NCBI RefSeq assembly: GCF_023197165.1
Contig: NZ_JALPRD010000007.1
Span: forward strand, 186,001 to 250,000
Length of the DNA: 64,000 nt
Source: Sphingopyxis sp. MSC1_008
GTDB lineage: Bacteria > Pseudomonadota > Alphaproteobacteria > Sphingomonadales > Sphingomonadaceae
Reading direction: 5' to 3'
Position numbers and translations under genes: made by a program. The notes beneath the pieces were generated by a model. The model worked only from the letters and a program-made list of their open reading frames with translations, did no database searches and was not told the DNA's origin. Shown here piece by piece: positions 42,636 through 52,252 of this stretch; positions within the stretch are counted from its first letter, which is position 1; every line of letters starts with the position of its first letter.

Positions 42636-45600
42636 TTAGAACTTCACGCTGAGCCCGGCGGTGATACGGCGATCGGTGAGGCCCTGGAAGCAGAGCAACG
42701 CCTTGTTGTTCACGCAATACTGGTTCTGGTCGCCGCGCAGCAGGTTGATGCCCTCGACGCCAACGTTGATATTATCGGTGATGTCATGGTTGATGCTGGC
42801 ATTGAGCTGCCCGCGTGCGCCGTTGATCAGCGGTAGCCCGAAAAAGAACGGATCGTTCGACACATAGCTGGAGCGCCACGTGTAACGCAGCCGCGCGTTC
42901 AGCCCGTATTTGTCGTAGAACAGCGTCGCATTATAGGCATATTTCGACAGGTTCGTCAGCGAAATCAGGTCCTGCGAACCCGGATAGCCAAGCTGGGTGA
43001 ACACCGTCCGCGGACCATCGGCGGCGCGATATTCGCGCGCCGAGCCGCCGGCTTTCTGATAAGTGAAGTTGCCGATGAAGCCGAAGCCCGATGCAAAGCC
43101 CAGGGTGTCTTCCCATGCCGACAAATCGTGCTGGAAGGCGACCTCGACGCCGGTTTGCGTCGTGGTTCCGGGAACGTTGAAGGTCGAGCTGCGCGGGACG
43201 CAGATGCCAACGCCCTGGATCGGGTTGTTGATGTTGCGATTGGCGATCGGGTTATAGATGCCGCCCCCCGGGCAGGCCGGATCGATCGAGATATTGAGAT
43301 TGCCGTTGGCATCGAGGTTCGGCGCCGGATCCTCCTGCCGCTGCGCGAACAGGTTGGTGCGGCTTTTGTGGAAGAAGCCGACGCTGATCAGGCTCGACGG
43401 CGCGAAATAATATTCGCCCGAGAGGTCGAACGACCACACCGCTTCGGGAACGAGATCGGGGTTGCCCACCGCGACCGGCGTGTTCGCGCCGGTGCCGAAC
43501 GAAAAGGACGTCGACAGCGTATCGAAGTTCGGGCGGCGAATGTCGCGCGCGATGCCGGCGCGGACGAGCAGCTTGTCGGCGGGTTCGAGGACAAGACTGA
43601 AGCGCGGAAGCAGGAAGTTGTACGAGCTCTTCGCGACGGTCTGCCCGGTCACCGTGCCGTTCGCGATATTGTTGCCCGTCGACGACAGCTTGGTGTGCAG
43701 CCAGCGGAAGCCGGCATTGCCGCGCACCGGCATGCCGGCGATTTCGCCTTCCATATTGGCCTGGAAATAAGCGGCGTTCGTCGTTTCCTTGATGCTGAAG
43801 AAACCCGCAAAGGATTCGGTCGGCGTAGCGAGGGAGGCGACCGCCGGACCCTGCGTCCGGGCAGCGTTGCTCGCCGCAATGGCCTTGTTCAGCGATTCGA
43901 GCACTTTCGCCGGGTCGCGGAAGGAGAGGCCGCCGTCGATCAGCAGAAAGTCGGGGAAATAGAGGCGTCGCCCGTCGGCGGCATTGAAGTTGCTGGGCCC
44001 CGGGATCAGGATATCCGAAAACAGGTCGCCCGATGGCCGGTTCCACGCGCTGGTCGTGTTGGTCAGGCTGACATTGTTCGAAAATTCGCTGTTCTCGGCC
44101 GATGTCCGGTTCCAGCGATAGCCGAAATCAATCGAGGTGACGAAGGGGTTGAGGTCGGTCGTGTCGTAGGAAAAATCGAGCCGCGCCGCCCTTTCCTCAT
44201 TGTCGGTCGAATTGGCGCCCTGCGTGACCTGCTGCAGCTGATAGTTCGCGGGGTCGAGCAATTGCGCCGTCGTCGGCGCGAAGGGGCTCGCCTGATCGAT
44301 GCCGAATTGCAGCGTGCCGCCGCGCAGGTCGAATTCGATCGGCACCCCATTGTCGATGCTGCGCCCGATCACCGGCTGCGGACCGTTCGGGTTAATGAAG
44401 TCGAGCGTCGTCGAGAAATTCGGGAAATCGGATTTGGAGGTCGACAGCGAGACTTCGGCGCGGACATTCAGCTTGTCGGTCGCCTGCCAGTCGGTGCCGA
44501 AATCGAAGACGCGGCTTTTGGTCACGCGCGCGCCGGTGTCGCTCGACGTCCGCAGGTTCGGATCGATCACGCTTCCGGTCGTGCCGCCGATGCCGATGGT
44601 GCCCGCGACAGCCGCCTGCACGCTGCCCAGGTCGATCGGGCCGTTGGGGCCGTCGAGACTCCCGAAATCGACCGTCTCGAAATCGGTGTTGTTCATCGCG
44701 TCGACAACCGAAGGCGTCGCGGTGCCTGAGATCTGCACGCGATGGCTCTGCTGCCCGCGGCGCTGGTTGTTCAGCGTCGCGTCGAAATAGAATTTCAGGT
44801 CGTCGTTCGGCTTCCATTCGAGCGCGGCGGTGCCGTTGTAGGTCTCATATTCGTAATTCTCGAGCCCCTGCTGGAGGAACTGGATACGCAGGAAGGGAAA
44901 AGCCTCGGCGCTCGGTCCCGAGCCCGGCAGGACGAGCGCGTCGCGGTCGACGCGCGGCTTGAACGACGCGACATCCTGCCGCGCATAGCTTCCGCTCACG
45001 ACGATACCGATTTCGCCGATGCCGGTGTCCCACCGGTTGCCGAGCGTTGCGGACAGCCGCGGCAGCGTCGATTTCGACAGGTCGCTGTTTTCCATCTGCG
45101 CGCGCGCGGCGATCAACGGGTCTTTGAGGTCGAGCGGACGGATCGTCCGCAGGTTGATCGTACCGCCGACCGATCCCTCGATCGTTTGCGCGGTCGGCAC
45201 CTTGGTGACTTCGACCGAGGCGATCAGCGCCGCGGGCAAATCCTCGAAGCTGATGCCTGAGCGGCCGGCGCCCGATCCCACCGTCGAAACCCCGTTGATT
45301 TCGGTGCGGTTGGCGTCGGTGCCGCGGATCTGGACGGCGTTACCGACACCGGCTTGCCGGGTGATCTGAACCCCGGTGACATTTTCCAGCACTTCGGCGA
45401 GGTTCTGGTCGGGCAGCTTGCCGATATCTTCGGCCTGGATGACCTCGACGATATTGTCGGTGTTGCGCTTTTCGCCCAGCGCGGTGGCAAGGGAGCTGCG
45501 AATGCCCGTTACGACGATCGCATCGTCACCCGTGTCATCCGCGGCCGCTGTCGAGCTATCCTGCGCGGCGGTGTCCTGCGCAAAGGCCGGGCCACCCAGC

Positions 45601-45686
45601 ATCACGAGCGCGGTGGTGCCGAGCAGCGCTGCCGCCAGGTTTATTTTTCCGGCGCCCGATGCGCGCCCGATGCTGCCCCGAATCAT
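42636..45686 (-). CDS. TonB-dependent receptor, sphingomonad/Caulobacter type (alginate locus)
   Basis: A 1016-residue receptor. The signal peptide is INLAAALLGTTALVMLGGPAFAQ, then the plug AIVVTGIRSSLATALGEKRNTDNIVEVIQAEDIGKLPDQNLAEVLENVTGVQITR and IRGTDANRTEINGVSTV, characteristic of the large TIGR01782-type receptors that import oligosaccharides. The barrel ends TAGLSVKF with terminal Phe. GGGAGAGTGGG precedes ATG 45686. It is divergent from the PL6 lyase gene across 147 bases that hold repeated TTGTATA boxes, so uptake of alginate oligomers under shared control is the natural role. Confidence 0.92.
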   Translation of the reverse strand: MIRGSIGRASGAGKINLAAALLGTTALVMLGGPAFAQDTAAQDSSTAAADDTGDDAIVVTGIRSSLATALGEKRNTDNIVEVIQAEDIGKLPDQNLAEVLENVTGVQITRQAGVGNAVQIRGTDANRTEINGVSTVGSGAGRSGISFEDLPAALIASVEVTKVPTAQTIEGSVGGTINLRTIRPLDLKDPLIAARAQMENSDLSKSTLPRLSATLGNRWDTGIGEIGIVVSGSYARQDVASFKPRVDRDALVLPGSGPSAEAFPFLRIQFLQQGLENYEYETYNGTAALEWKPNDDLKFYFDATLNNQRRGQQSHRVQISGTATPSVVDAMNNTDFETVDFGSLDGPNGPIDLGSVQAAVAGTIGIGGTTGSVIDPNLRTSSDTGARVTKSRVFDFGTDWQATDKLNVRAEVSLSTSKSDFPNFSTTLDFINPNGPQPVIGRSIDNGVPIEFDLRGGTLQFGIDQASPFAPTTAQLLDPANYQLQQVTQGANSTDNEERAARLDFSYDTTDLNPFVTSIDFGYRWNRTSAENSEFSNNVSLTNTTSAWNRPSGDLFSDILIPGPSNFNAADGRRLYFPDFLLIDGGLSFRDPAKVLESLNKAIAASNAARTQGPAVASLATPTESFAGFFSIKETTNAAYFQANMEGEIAGMPVRGNAGFRWLHTKLSSTGNNIANGTVTGQTVAKSSYNFLLPRFSLVLEPADKLLVRAGIARDIRRPNFDTLSTSFSFGTGANTPVAVGNPDLVPEAVWSFDLSGEYYFAPSSLISVGFFHKSRTNLFAQRQEDPAPNLDANGNLNISIDPACPGGGIYNPIANRNINNPIQGVGICVPRSSTFNVPGTTTQTGVEVAFQHDLSAWEDTLGFASGFGFIGNFTYQKAGGSAREYRAADGPRTVFTQLGYPGSQDLISLTNLSKYAYNATLFYDKYGLNARLRYTWRSSYVSNDPFFFGLPLINGARGQLNASINHDITDNINVGVEGINLLRGDQNQYCVNNKALLCFQGLTDRRITAGLSVKF

Positions 45687-45753
45687 CCCACTCTCCCTGT
45701 TTGATCTTGTTTGGAGGGAAGCTCGCTTTGTCAGACCAATATGTCAACCCATG

Positions 45754-45800
45754 TTGTATACCGCAAACGGGTTGATCTTGTCCTACCTCTTGTATAGTCC
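45754..45800. promoter_or_regulatory. Candidate GntR sites in the TonB receptor/PL6 divergent promoter
   Basis: TTGTATA occurs at 45754-45760 and 45790-45796, and CTTGTCCTACC at 45777-45787. The same 11-mer followed by TTGTATG recurs at 56088-56108 before the GntR gene. This suggests autoregulation plus control of the lyase operon by the local FadR-type regulator. Confidence 0.5.
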
Positions 45801-45833
45801 AATGGCCAAGAATCATAAAAAGGGTGAGGCGCA

Positions 45834-48047
45834 GTGCAGATAAGGGCGGTTTTCACGGCAGCGATGCTGGTTTCGACGGCGCATCCGGCGTTGGCGCATG
45901 ATCTGCTCGTGGCCAACCAAGCGCAGTATAAGGCGGCAGTGAAAAAGGCGCAGCCGGGCGACACGATCATCCTCGCCGATGGCGAATGGCGCGATTTCCA
46001 GATTGTCTTTACCGGTAGCGGCAGTGCCGCCAAGCCGATCAGCCTGACCGCGCAGACCAAAGGCAAGGTGCTGCTTACCGGCCAGTCGAACCTGCGCATC
46101 GGCGGCCAGCATCTGCTCGTTTCGGGCCTCGTCTTCAAAAATGGGGCGAGCCCGACCGACGAGGTGATTAGCTTGCGCCGCGATTCCAAAACGCTCGCGA
46201 CCGACACGCGCGTGACCGAGGTCGTCATCGACGGTTTCAGCAAGGCCGACCGCCGCGCCGAGGACATCTGGGTCGCGCTCTATGGCACCGGCAATCGCGT
46301 CGACCATTCGCATTTCGAGGGCAAGACGAACAGCGGTGTGACGCTCGCGGTCATTCGCCGCGCAGGCGACCCGCTCGATAACCGCCATCGCATCGATCAT
46401 AATTACTTCGGCCCGCGGCCACCGCTCGGCTCGAACGGCGGCGAGACGATCCGTGTCGGCACCAGCGAGGAATCGCTGTCCGACAGCCATACGATCATCG
46501 AGCGCAACATCTTCGACCGCACCAGCGGCGAGGTCGAGATCGTCTCGATCAAGTCGGGCGGCAATATCATCCGCGAAAATCTCGTGCTCGAAGCGCAAGG
46601 CGCCATCGTGCTGCGCCACGGCAACGGCAACCTCGTCGAGCGCAACATCTTCTTCGGCAAGGGCGTGCCCGACACCGGCGGCGTGCGCGTGATCAACCGC
46701 GACCAGACCGTCCGCGACAATTATTTCGAGGGGCTCGCGGGCAGCTCGTTCAAGAGCGCGATCACCGTGATGAACGGCGTCCCCAATTCGGTGATCAACC
46801 GCTATCATCAGGTCGCAAATGCGCGGATCGAGGGCAACAGCCTCATCGACGTCGCCCGCATTACGCTCGCGGCGGGCGCCGATGCCGAACGCTCGGCGCC
46901 GCCGACGGACAGCAAGTTCGAACGCAATCTGATCGTCGGCGCGGAAGGGCAGGATCCGTTGCGTGCCGAGGGCGAAATCGGCGGCATTGCAATGGCGGGC
47001 AACGTCGAGGCGAAGGTCGCGAAGCCGCTGTTGGGCGCGGGCGTCGAGCAACGCGAGGTCAAGCTCGAACGCGCCGCCAATGGTCTGCTCTATCCCACCG
47101 ACCCGGCGCTCGCCGCGGTTGGCGCGCCGCGCGACCTGAAGCCGATGACGCGAGGCGAGGTCGGTGCAAGCTGGTATCGCGGCGACGCCCCCGAAGCGGC
47201 GTTCGGCGCCGGTGACACCCGATCGCTTGCGGCCGGCGCCTCGCTCGCACAAGCTGTCGCCGACACGAAGGCGGGCGATACCCTCGCGCTCGCCACCGGC
47301 ACCTATGACATCGTCGCGCCGCTGACCGTGCGGCACCGGCTGACGATCGCCGGCGCGAAGGACGCGAAGCCCGTGCTACGCGTCGCGTCGGGCCTTGCGC
47401 GGATCGAGAGCGGCGGCGGATTGCGCCTCGAAAATCTCGCGGTCGATGCGAGCGGTGCGCCCGGCGACGGCGCGCTGATCGCGGTCGCTTCGGGCGTCGC
47501 TCCCAACTATGGCGTCACGCTCGACGGCGTGTCGGTTCGCGGCCCCGGCAAGGGCCGGCTCGACGGCGTCGCCATGGCGCCGGGCACTTTCGCCGACGAT
47601 GTCACGATCACGAACAGCGACTTCGCCGAGATGGGCGTCGTCGTCGTCGCGACGGGCGAGCAGCAGCCCAAGGGCTGGTATCCGATGGAGCGGCTCACGA
47701 TCGCCGGCAGCCGTTTCGCGCGCGTCGCGATGGTCGCCGACCTGCTGCGAAAGGGCGCCGACGAAAGCACCTTCGGCCCGTGGTTCGCGATGACCGGGTC
47801 GAGCGTTGCCGACAGCGGCGCGGGCGGCGCGTCGCTGCGTATCTCGGGCGCCCAGCACGCCGAAATTGTGCAGAATAATTTCGCCAAATCGGACGGCATC
47901 CTTGTCATTCATTCGGTTGGCGCGCCCGAAACGCGGATCGCGTCGAATGCTTTTGCCGCGACGCCCGCGCCGCGGATCGAGGAACTTGCGTGGAAAGGTC
48001 CGCCGCGCGGCCAGATCGCGGGCAATGTCGTGGAGGCACGCCCGTGA
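45834..48047 (+). CDS. PL6 alginate lyase
   Basis: A 737-residue polysaccharide lyase family 6 protein. The signal peptide is MQIRAVFTAAMLVSTAHPALA. The first beta-helix carries the catalytic pair Lys240 (EIVSIKSGGN) and Arg261 (VLRHGNGN), separated by 21 residues as in the characterised enzyme AlyGC (K220/R241). Acidic Glu233 and Glu235 are placed as its calcium ligands. A second, shorter beta-helix fills residues about 440-737. It cleaves alginate by beta-elimination outside the cytoplasm, giving unsaturated uronate ends. Its start lies behind the TTGTATA boxes and it is coupled to the PL17 gene by a GTGA overlap. Confidence 0.92.
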   Translation: MQIRAVFTAAMLVSTAHPALAHDLLVANQAQYKAAVKKAQPGDTIILADGEWRDFQIVFTGSGSAAKPISLTAQTKGKVLLTGQSNLRIGGQHLLVSGLVFKNGASPTDEVISLRRDSKTLATDTRVTEVVIDGFSKADRRAEDIWVALYGTGNRVDHSHFEGKTNSGVTLAVIRRAGDPLDNRHRIDHNYFGPRPPLGSNGGETIRVGTSEESLSDSHTIIERNIFDRTSGEVEIVSIKSGGNIIRENLVLEAQGAIVLRHGNGNLVERNIFFGKGVPDTGGVRVINRDQTVRDNYFEGLAGSSFKSAITVMNGVPNSVINRYHQVANARIEGNSLIDVARITLAAGADAERSAPPTDSKFERNLIVGAEGQDPLRAEGEIGGIAMAGNVEAKVAKPLLGAGVEQREVKLERAANGLLYPTDPALAAVGAPRDLKPMTRGEVGASWYRGDAPEAAFGAGDTRSLAAGASLAQAVADTKAGDTLALATGTYDIVAPLTVRHRLTIAGAKDAKPVLRVASGLARIESGGGLRLENLAVDASGAPGDGALIAVASGVAPNYGVTLDGVSVRGPGKGRLDGVAMAPGTFADDVTITNSDFAEMGVVVVATGEQQPKGWYPMERLTIAGSRFARVAMVADLLRKGADESTFGPWFAMTGSSVADSGAGGASLRISGAQHAEIVQNNFAKSDGILVIHSVGAPETRIASNAFAATPAPRIEELAWKGPPRGQIAGNVVEARP

Positions 48048-50206
48048 CCCGGACCCTCGCGCTTCTCCTCGCCGCAGTCGCGCTTCCGGCCATCCCCGTT
48101 TTGGCGCAGACCCCCCCCTCCGCTTCGGCGCAGGCGTTCGCACCGCTGTTCGCTGCCGAGATCGAGCGCGCCAAGGCGGGTGTCGAGGCGTCGATCAAGG
48201 CAGGCATCAACGTGCCGGTGCCCAAGGACCCCGGTGGCGGCTTCACGCATGAACAGCATAAGCGCAATTACCGCACGATCTTCGAGGGCGGCCAGCTTTA
48301 CCGCTTGACCGGCGACGTCCGCTATCGCGACCATGTCCGCGACCTGCTGCTTGCCTATGCCGATCTCTATCCGAAGCTCGGGCCGCATCCCGCTGCGTCG
48401 AACCAGGTTCCGGGCCGCCTCTTCTGGCAAAGTCTCAACGACAGCGTCTTCCTCGTGAATGCGGTGCAGGGCTATGCCGAGATCCGCGACGCGCTGTCCG
48501 CCGCCGACCGCAAGCGCATCGACGATCAGGTGATCCGCCCGATGGCGCGCTTCCTTTCGGACGGCTCGCCCGAGGTCATCAACCGCATCCACAATCATGC
48601 GACCTGGGCTGCGGCGGGCGTCGGCCTGTCGGGCTATCTGCTCGGCGACCGCGACCTTGTCGACAAGGCACTGCTCGGGCTCGACAAGAGCGGCAAGGCG
48701 GGCTTCCTGCGCCAGCTTGACCTACTTTTCTCACCCGACGGCTATTATGCCGAAGGGCCCTATTATCAGCGCTATGCGCTGCAACCCTTCGTCGTCTTCG
48801 CCGCTGCGATCGCGGCGAACGATCCGGGTCGCAAGATTTTCGAGTATCGCGACGGCATCGTACTCAAGGCGATCCGTACCGCGATCGACGTGACGCACGA
48901 CGGCTATTTCCTGCCGATCAACGACGCGATGCCCGACAAGAGCCTGCGCACCGAGGAACTCTATCACGCGGTCGCCATTGCCTATGGCGCGACGAAGGAT
49001 CCGACCTTCCTGTCGATCGCCGACTGGCAGGGACGCACCGTGCTGACGCCGGCGGGGCAGGCGATGGCCGCCGACCTCGCTGCGGGCAATGCCAAGCCTT
49101 GGCCCTTCGGCTCGCGGCTGCTTTCCGACGGCCCCGACGGCAAGGGCGGAGCGCTTGTCCTGCTGCGCACCAAGCCCGATCCGACAGGGCCACTGCTCGT
49201 CGCCAAGAACACGGTGCAAGGCATGGGACACGGCCATTTCGACCGGCTCGGCTGGCTCTATTATGACGAGACCGGCGCCGTCGTGACCGACTATGGCGCC
49301 GCGCGCTTCCTCAATGTCGAGGCGAAGCGCGGCGGGCGCTATCTCCCCGAAAACGACAGCTGGGCGAGCGCGACGATCGCGCACAACACGCTGGTTGTTG
49401 ACGAGCAAAGCCATTTCGGCGGCGACTGGAAAGCCGGCGAAAAATCGGGAACGCGGCAACTCGCCGCGTCGCTCGAAGGCCCGACGCGCTACGCGATCGG
49501 TGAAATCGACAGCGCGTACAAGGATGTCAAAATCCGCCGCGCGCTATTGCTGGTCGAGGTCGACGGTCTCGCCAATCCCCTCACGCTCGATATCCTCCAC
49601 GGAACTGGCAGCGGCAGGCATCGCTATGACCTGCCGCTGCATTTTTCGGGGCAGATCATCGACAGCGACATCGCGTTCGACCGCAAGCTCGCCGAGCGGC
49701 CGGTGCTCGGCAAGGCGAACGGCTATGAGCATCTGTGGGTCGACGGCGAAGGGACGAAGGCGGGCAAGGCGCGGCTGACGTGGATGCAGGGCAGCCGTTT
49801 CTACAGCTATCACATGCTTCCGCCCGCAGGCGCGCGCTTCATCGTCGCCGAAAGCGGCGCGAACGATCCCGAATTCAACCTGCGGCGCGAGCCCGCGCTG
49901 ATCCAGCGCGTCGACGGCGCGGCGGATGCGACCTTTGTCAGCCTGCTTGAACCGCACGGTGCCTATGATGCCTCGGCCGAAACCGTCGTAGCGAGCAGTG
50001 CGCGCGTGTCGGCGCTCGAGCATCGCAAGGAGAAGGGCGTCGATCTGGTCCTGATCACGCTCGTCGATGGACGCCGCATCGCCATCGCGGTCGCCGACGA
50101 TGTCACGGCCGCCGCGAAGCACAGCGTCACCGTCGACGGCCGCACCTTTGCGTGGACCGGCCCCGTCGGCCGCCTCGACCTCGCCAAAACCGGAGCGAAG
50201 AAATGA
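48044..50206 (+). CDS. PL17 oligoalginate lyase
   Basis: A 720-residue PL17 enzyme: alginate_lyase (alpha-toroid) N-terminal domain plus heparinase II/III beta-sheet domain. The signal peptide is TLALLLAAVALPAIPVLAQ. Active-site motifs are HNHATW near residue 184 (Asn/His), YYAEGPYYQRYA near 240 (Tyr) and GHGHFDRLGW (His, metal region). It degrades alginate oligomers exolytically to monomeric unsaturated uronate, which becomes DEH. GTG 48044 is chosen because GGAGG precedes it and the leader begins there; the open frame back to 47990 lies inside PL6. It is coupled by ATGA to the transporter gene. Confidence 0.93.
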   Translation: MTRTLALLLAAVALPAIPVLAQTPPSASAQAFAPLFAAEIERAKAGVEASIKAGINVPVPKDPGGGFTHEQHKRNYRTIFEGGQLYRLTGDVRYRDHVRDLLLAYADLYPKLGPHPAASNQVPGRLFWQSLNDSVFLVNAVQGYAEIRDALSAADRKRIDDQVIRPMARFLSDGSPEVINRIHNHATWAAAGVGLSGYLLGDRDLVDKALLGLDKSGKAGFLRQLDLLFSPDGYYAEGPYYQRYALQPFVVFAAAIAANDPGRKIFEYRDGIVLKAIRTAIDVTHDGYFLPINDAMPDKSLRTEELYHAVAIAYGATKDPTFLSIADWQGRTVLTPAGQAMAADLAAGNAKPWPFGSRLLSDGPDGKGGALVLLRTKPDPTGPLLVAKNTVQGMGHGHFDRLGWLYYDETGAVVTDYGAARFLNVEAKRGGRYLPENDSWASATIAHNTLVVDEQSHFGGDWKAGEKSGTRQLAASLEGPTRYAIGEIDSAYKDVKIRRALLLVEVDGLANPLTLDILHGTGSGRHRYDLPLHFSGQIIDSDIAFDRKLAERPVLGKANGYEHLWVDGEGTKAGKARLTWMQGSRFYSYHMLPPAGARFIVAESGANDPEFNLRREPALIQRVDGAADATFVSLLEPHGAYDASAETVVASSARVSALEHRKEKGVDLVLITLVDGRRIAIAVADDVTAAAKHSVTVDGRTFAWTGPVGRLDLAKTGAKK

Positions 50207-51486
50207 GCAATATCAAGGGCCGCTTCCGCTGGTGCGTCATTGCGCTGATCGCGCTCGCGACCGTCATCAATTACATCGACCGCAACGCGCTCGCCGTAAT
50301 GTGGCCCGAAGTGTCGAAAGAGATCGGCGCCACCAAGGAAGATTATGCGCTGCTCGTGACGATCTTCATGATCTTCTACGCCTTTGGCCAGTCGATCTTC
50401 GGGCGCATCTTCGACGCGATCGGCACGCGGATGGGTTTCACCATTTCGATCGTCGTCTGGTCGCTGTCGATTGCAGCGCATGCCCTGGTGCGCTCGATGC
50501 CTTTACTCCTCGTCCTGCGCGCAACGCTCGGGATCAGCGAAGCCGGCAACTGGCCCGGCGCGGCCAAGGCGAACGCCTTGTGGTTCCCGTCGCGCGAGCG
50601 CGCGCTGGCGCAGGGTATCTTCAACGCCGGGGCATCGCTCGGCGGCATCATCTCGGCGCCGCTGATCGCGCTGCTGTTCGTCCAGTTCGGCTGGCACGGC
50701 ACCTTCCTGCTCATCGGCGTGCTCGGCTTCATCTGGCTCGTGCCCTGGCTCTGGTTCTACAAGGCCGATCCCGAAAAGCATCCGGGGCTGAGCGAGGAAG
50801 AGCGCGACTATATCCTGACCGGTCGCACCGAGGCGGGCCGTGACGACAGCCGCCGCGTGCCGCTCGGCGAATTGCTGCGCTATCGCCAGAGCTGGGGCGT
50901 GATCCTGTCACGCTTCTTCCTCGATCCGGTGTGGTGGCTCTTCGTATCGTGGCTGCCGATCTATCTCGCCGAAACCTTCGGCTTCGACGTCAAGCAGATC
51001 GGCCTCTTTGCATGGGTGCCCTTCGTCGGTGCGATGTTCGGTAGCCTGTTCGGCGGTTGGCTTTCGGGACGCATCATCACTGCGGGCGGCGGCGTTCACA
51101 AGGCGCGCACGCTGACGATTGCGATCGGCTGTGCGATCATGCTCCCGGCGCTGCTGTTCACCATCGGTGCCAGCGAGCCGCTGTCCGCGGTTCTGCTGAT
51201 CGCCTGCATCCTTTTCGGATTTCAGATGGCGATCGGCAATATCCAGACGTTGCCGAGCGACTATTTCGGCGGCGGCGCGGTCGGCAGTCTCGCGGGGATC
51301 AGCGGCACCGCCGCGGTCGCCGGCACACTGATCACCACCTGGCTCGTCCCCGTGCTCACCAAGACGAGCTACGCCCCGATCTTTGCGCTTAGCGCCGCGA
51401 TCGTGCCGATCTCTTTCCTCTGTTTCTGGCTGATCGGCGGACGCGTCGAACCGGTCGTCACCCCACCCACCAACACCCAAGAATAA
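50203..51486 (+). CDS. MFS transporter, hexuronate/DEH type
   Basis: A 427-residue, 12-segment major facilitator of the ACS hexuronate family: INYIDRNALAVMWPEVSKEIGATKEDYALLVTIFMIFYAFGQSIFGRIFDAIGTRMGF, GISEAGNWPGAAKANALWFPSRERA, and WWLFVSWLPIYLAETFGFDVKQIG. ExuT-type carriers import uronates with protons. In this operon it would bring DEH or unsaturated uronate from the periplasm to the cytoplasmic reductase. The start ATG 50203 overlaps the PL17 stop. Confidence 0.9.
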   Translation: MSNIKGRFRWCVIALIALATVINYIDRNALAVMWPEVSKEIGATKEDYALLVTIFMIFYAFGQSIFGRIFDAIGTRMGFTISIVVWSLSIAAHALVRSMPLLLVLRATLGISEAGNWPGAAKANALWFPSRERALAQGIFNAGASLGGIISAPLIALLFVQFGWHGTFLLIGVLGFIWLVPWLWFYKADPEKHPGLSEEERDYILTGRTEAGRDDSRRVPLGELLRYRQSWGVILSRFFLDPVWWLFVSWLPIYLAETFGFDVKQIGLFAWVPFVGAMFGSLFGGWLSGRIITAGGGVHKARTLTIAIGCAIMLPALLFTIGASEPLSAVLLIACILFGFQMAIGNIQTLPSDYFGGGAVGSLAGISGTAAVAGTLITTWLVPVLTKTSYAPIFALSAAIVPISFLCFWLIGGRVEPVVTPPTNTQE

Positions 51487-51499
51487 GGAATAGCATCAC

Positions 51500-52252
51500 A
51501 TGAACCTCCAGGGGAAAACCGCGCTCGTCACCGGCGGCGGACGCGACATTGGCCGGTCGGTCTCGATCGCGCTCGCGCGCGCCGGCGTCCGCGTCGCAAT
51601 CAACTACAACAGCGGCCGCGAAGCCGCCGAAGAAACGCTGAAGACGATCAAGGATGCGGGCGGCGACGCCTTCCTGATCCAGGCCGACGTCACCGACAGC
51701 GGTGCGGTCAAGGCGATGCTCGACGAGGTCGGCATCGCATTCAGCGGCCGCCTCGACATCCTCGTCAACCTCGCGGGCGGGATGATCGCGCGCAAGACGC
51801 TCAGCGAGATGGACGAGGCCTTCTTCGACCAGGTCATGACGCTGAACCTCAAGTCGGTCTTCCTTGTCCTGCAGGCGGCGCAGCCCTTCCTCGGCGAAGG
51901 ATCGGCGGTCGTGAACGTGTCGTCGCTCGCTGGCCGCGACGGCGGCGGTCCGGGCGCGTCGGTCTATGCGACCGCGAAGGGCGCGCTGATGACCTACACC
52001 CGCTCGATGGCCAAGGAACTCGGACCGCAGGGCATTCGCGTCAACGCCGTCTGCCCCGGTCTGATCGGCACCAGCTTCCACGACATCTTCTCGAAGCCCG
52101 AAGGCCGCGCCGCGACCGCCGGCAACACGCCGCTGCGCCGCGAAGGTCATCCCGACGAGGTTGCCGACACGATCGTCTATCTGGCGTCACCGGCCGCCAG
52201 CTTCCTCGCGGGCGTCTGTCTCGACATCAACGGCGGACTGGGCTTCTCCTGA
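51500..52252 (+). CDS. SDR, candidate DEH reductase of alginate catabolism
   Basis: A 250-residue classical SDR. The nucleotide motif is VTGGGRDIGRSVSIALARAG, NLAGGMIARK corresponds to NNAG, and the catalytic set is NVSSLAGRDGGGPGASVYATAKGAL. Its place after PL17 and a uronate carrier, and before KDG kinase, fits reduction of 4-deoxy-L-erythro-5-hexoseulose uronate (DEH) to KDG with NAD(P)H, as done by the A1-R type SDRs of Sphingomonas sp. A1. The residues after the second strand (NYNSGRE) are compatible with NADPH. AAGGAA precedes the start. Confidence 0.88.
   Translation: MNLQGKTALVTGGGRDIGRSVSIALARAGVRVAINYNSGREAAEETLKTIKDAGGDAFLIQADVTDSGAVKAMLDEVGIAFSGRLDILVNLAGGMIARKTLSEMDEAFFDQVMTLNLKSVFLVLQAAQPFLGEGSAVVNVSSLAGRDGGGPGASVYATAKGALMTYTRSMAKELGPQGIRVNAVCPGLIGTSFHDIFSKPEGRAATAGNTPLRREGHPDEVADTIVYLASPAASFLAGVCLDINGGLGFS

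Noticed and set aside
47990-48043. N-terminal extension of PL17 inside the PL6 gene.
   Set aside because: A clear ribosome-binding site and signal peptide start at GTG 48044.
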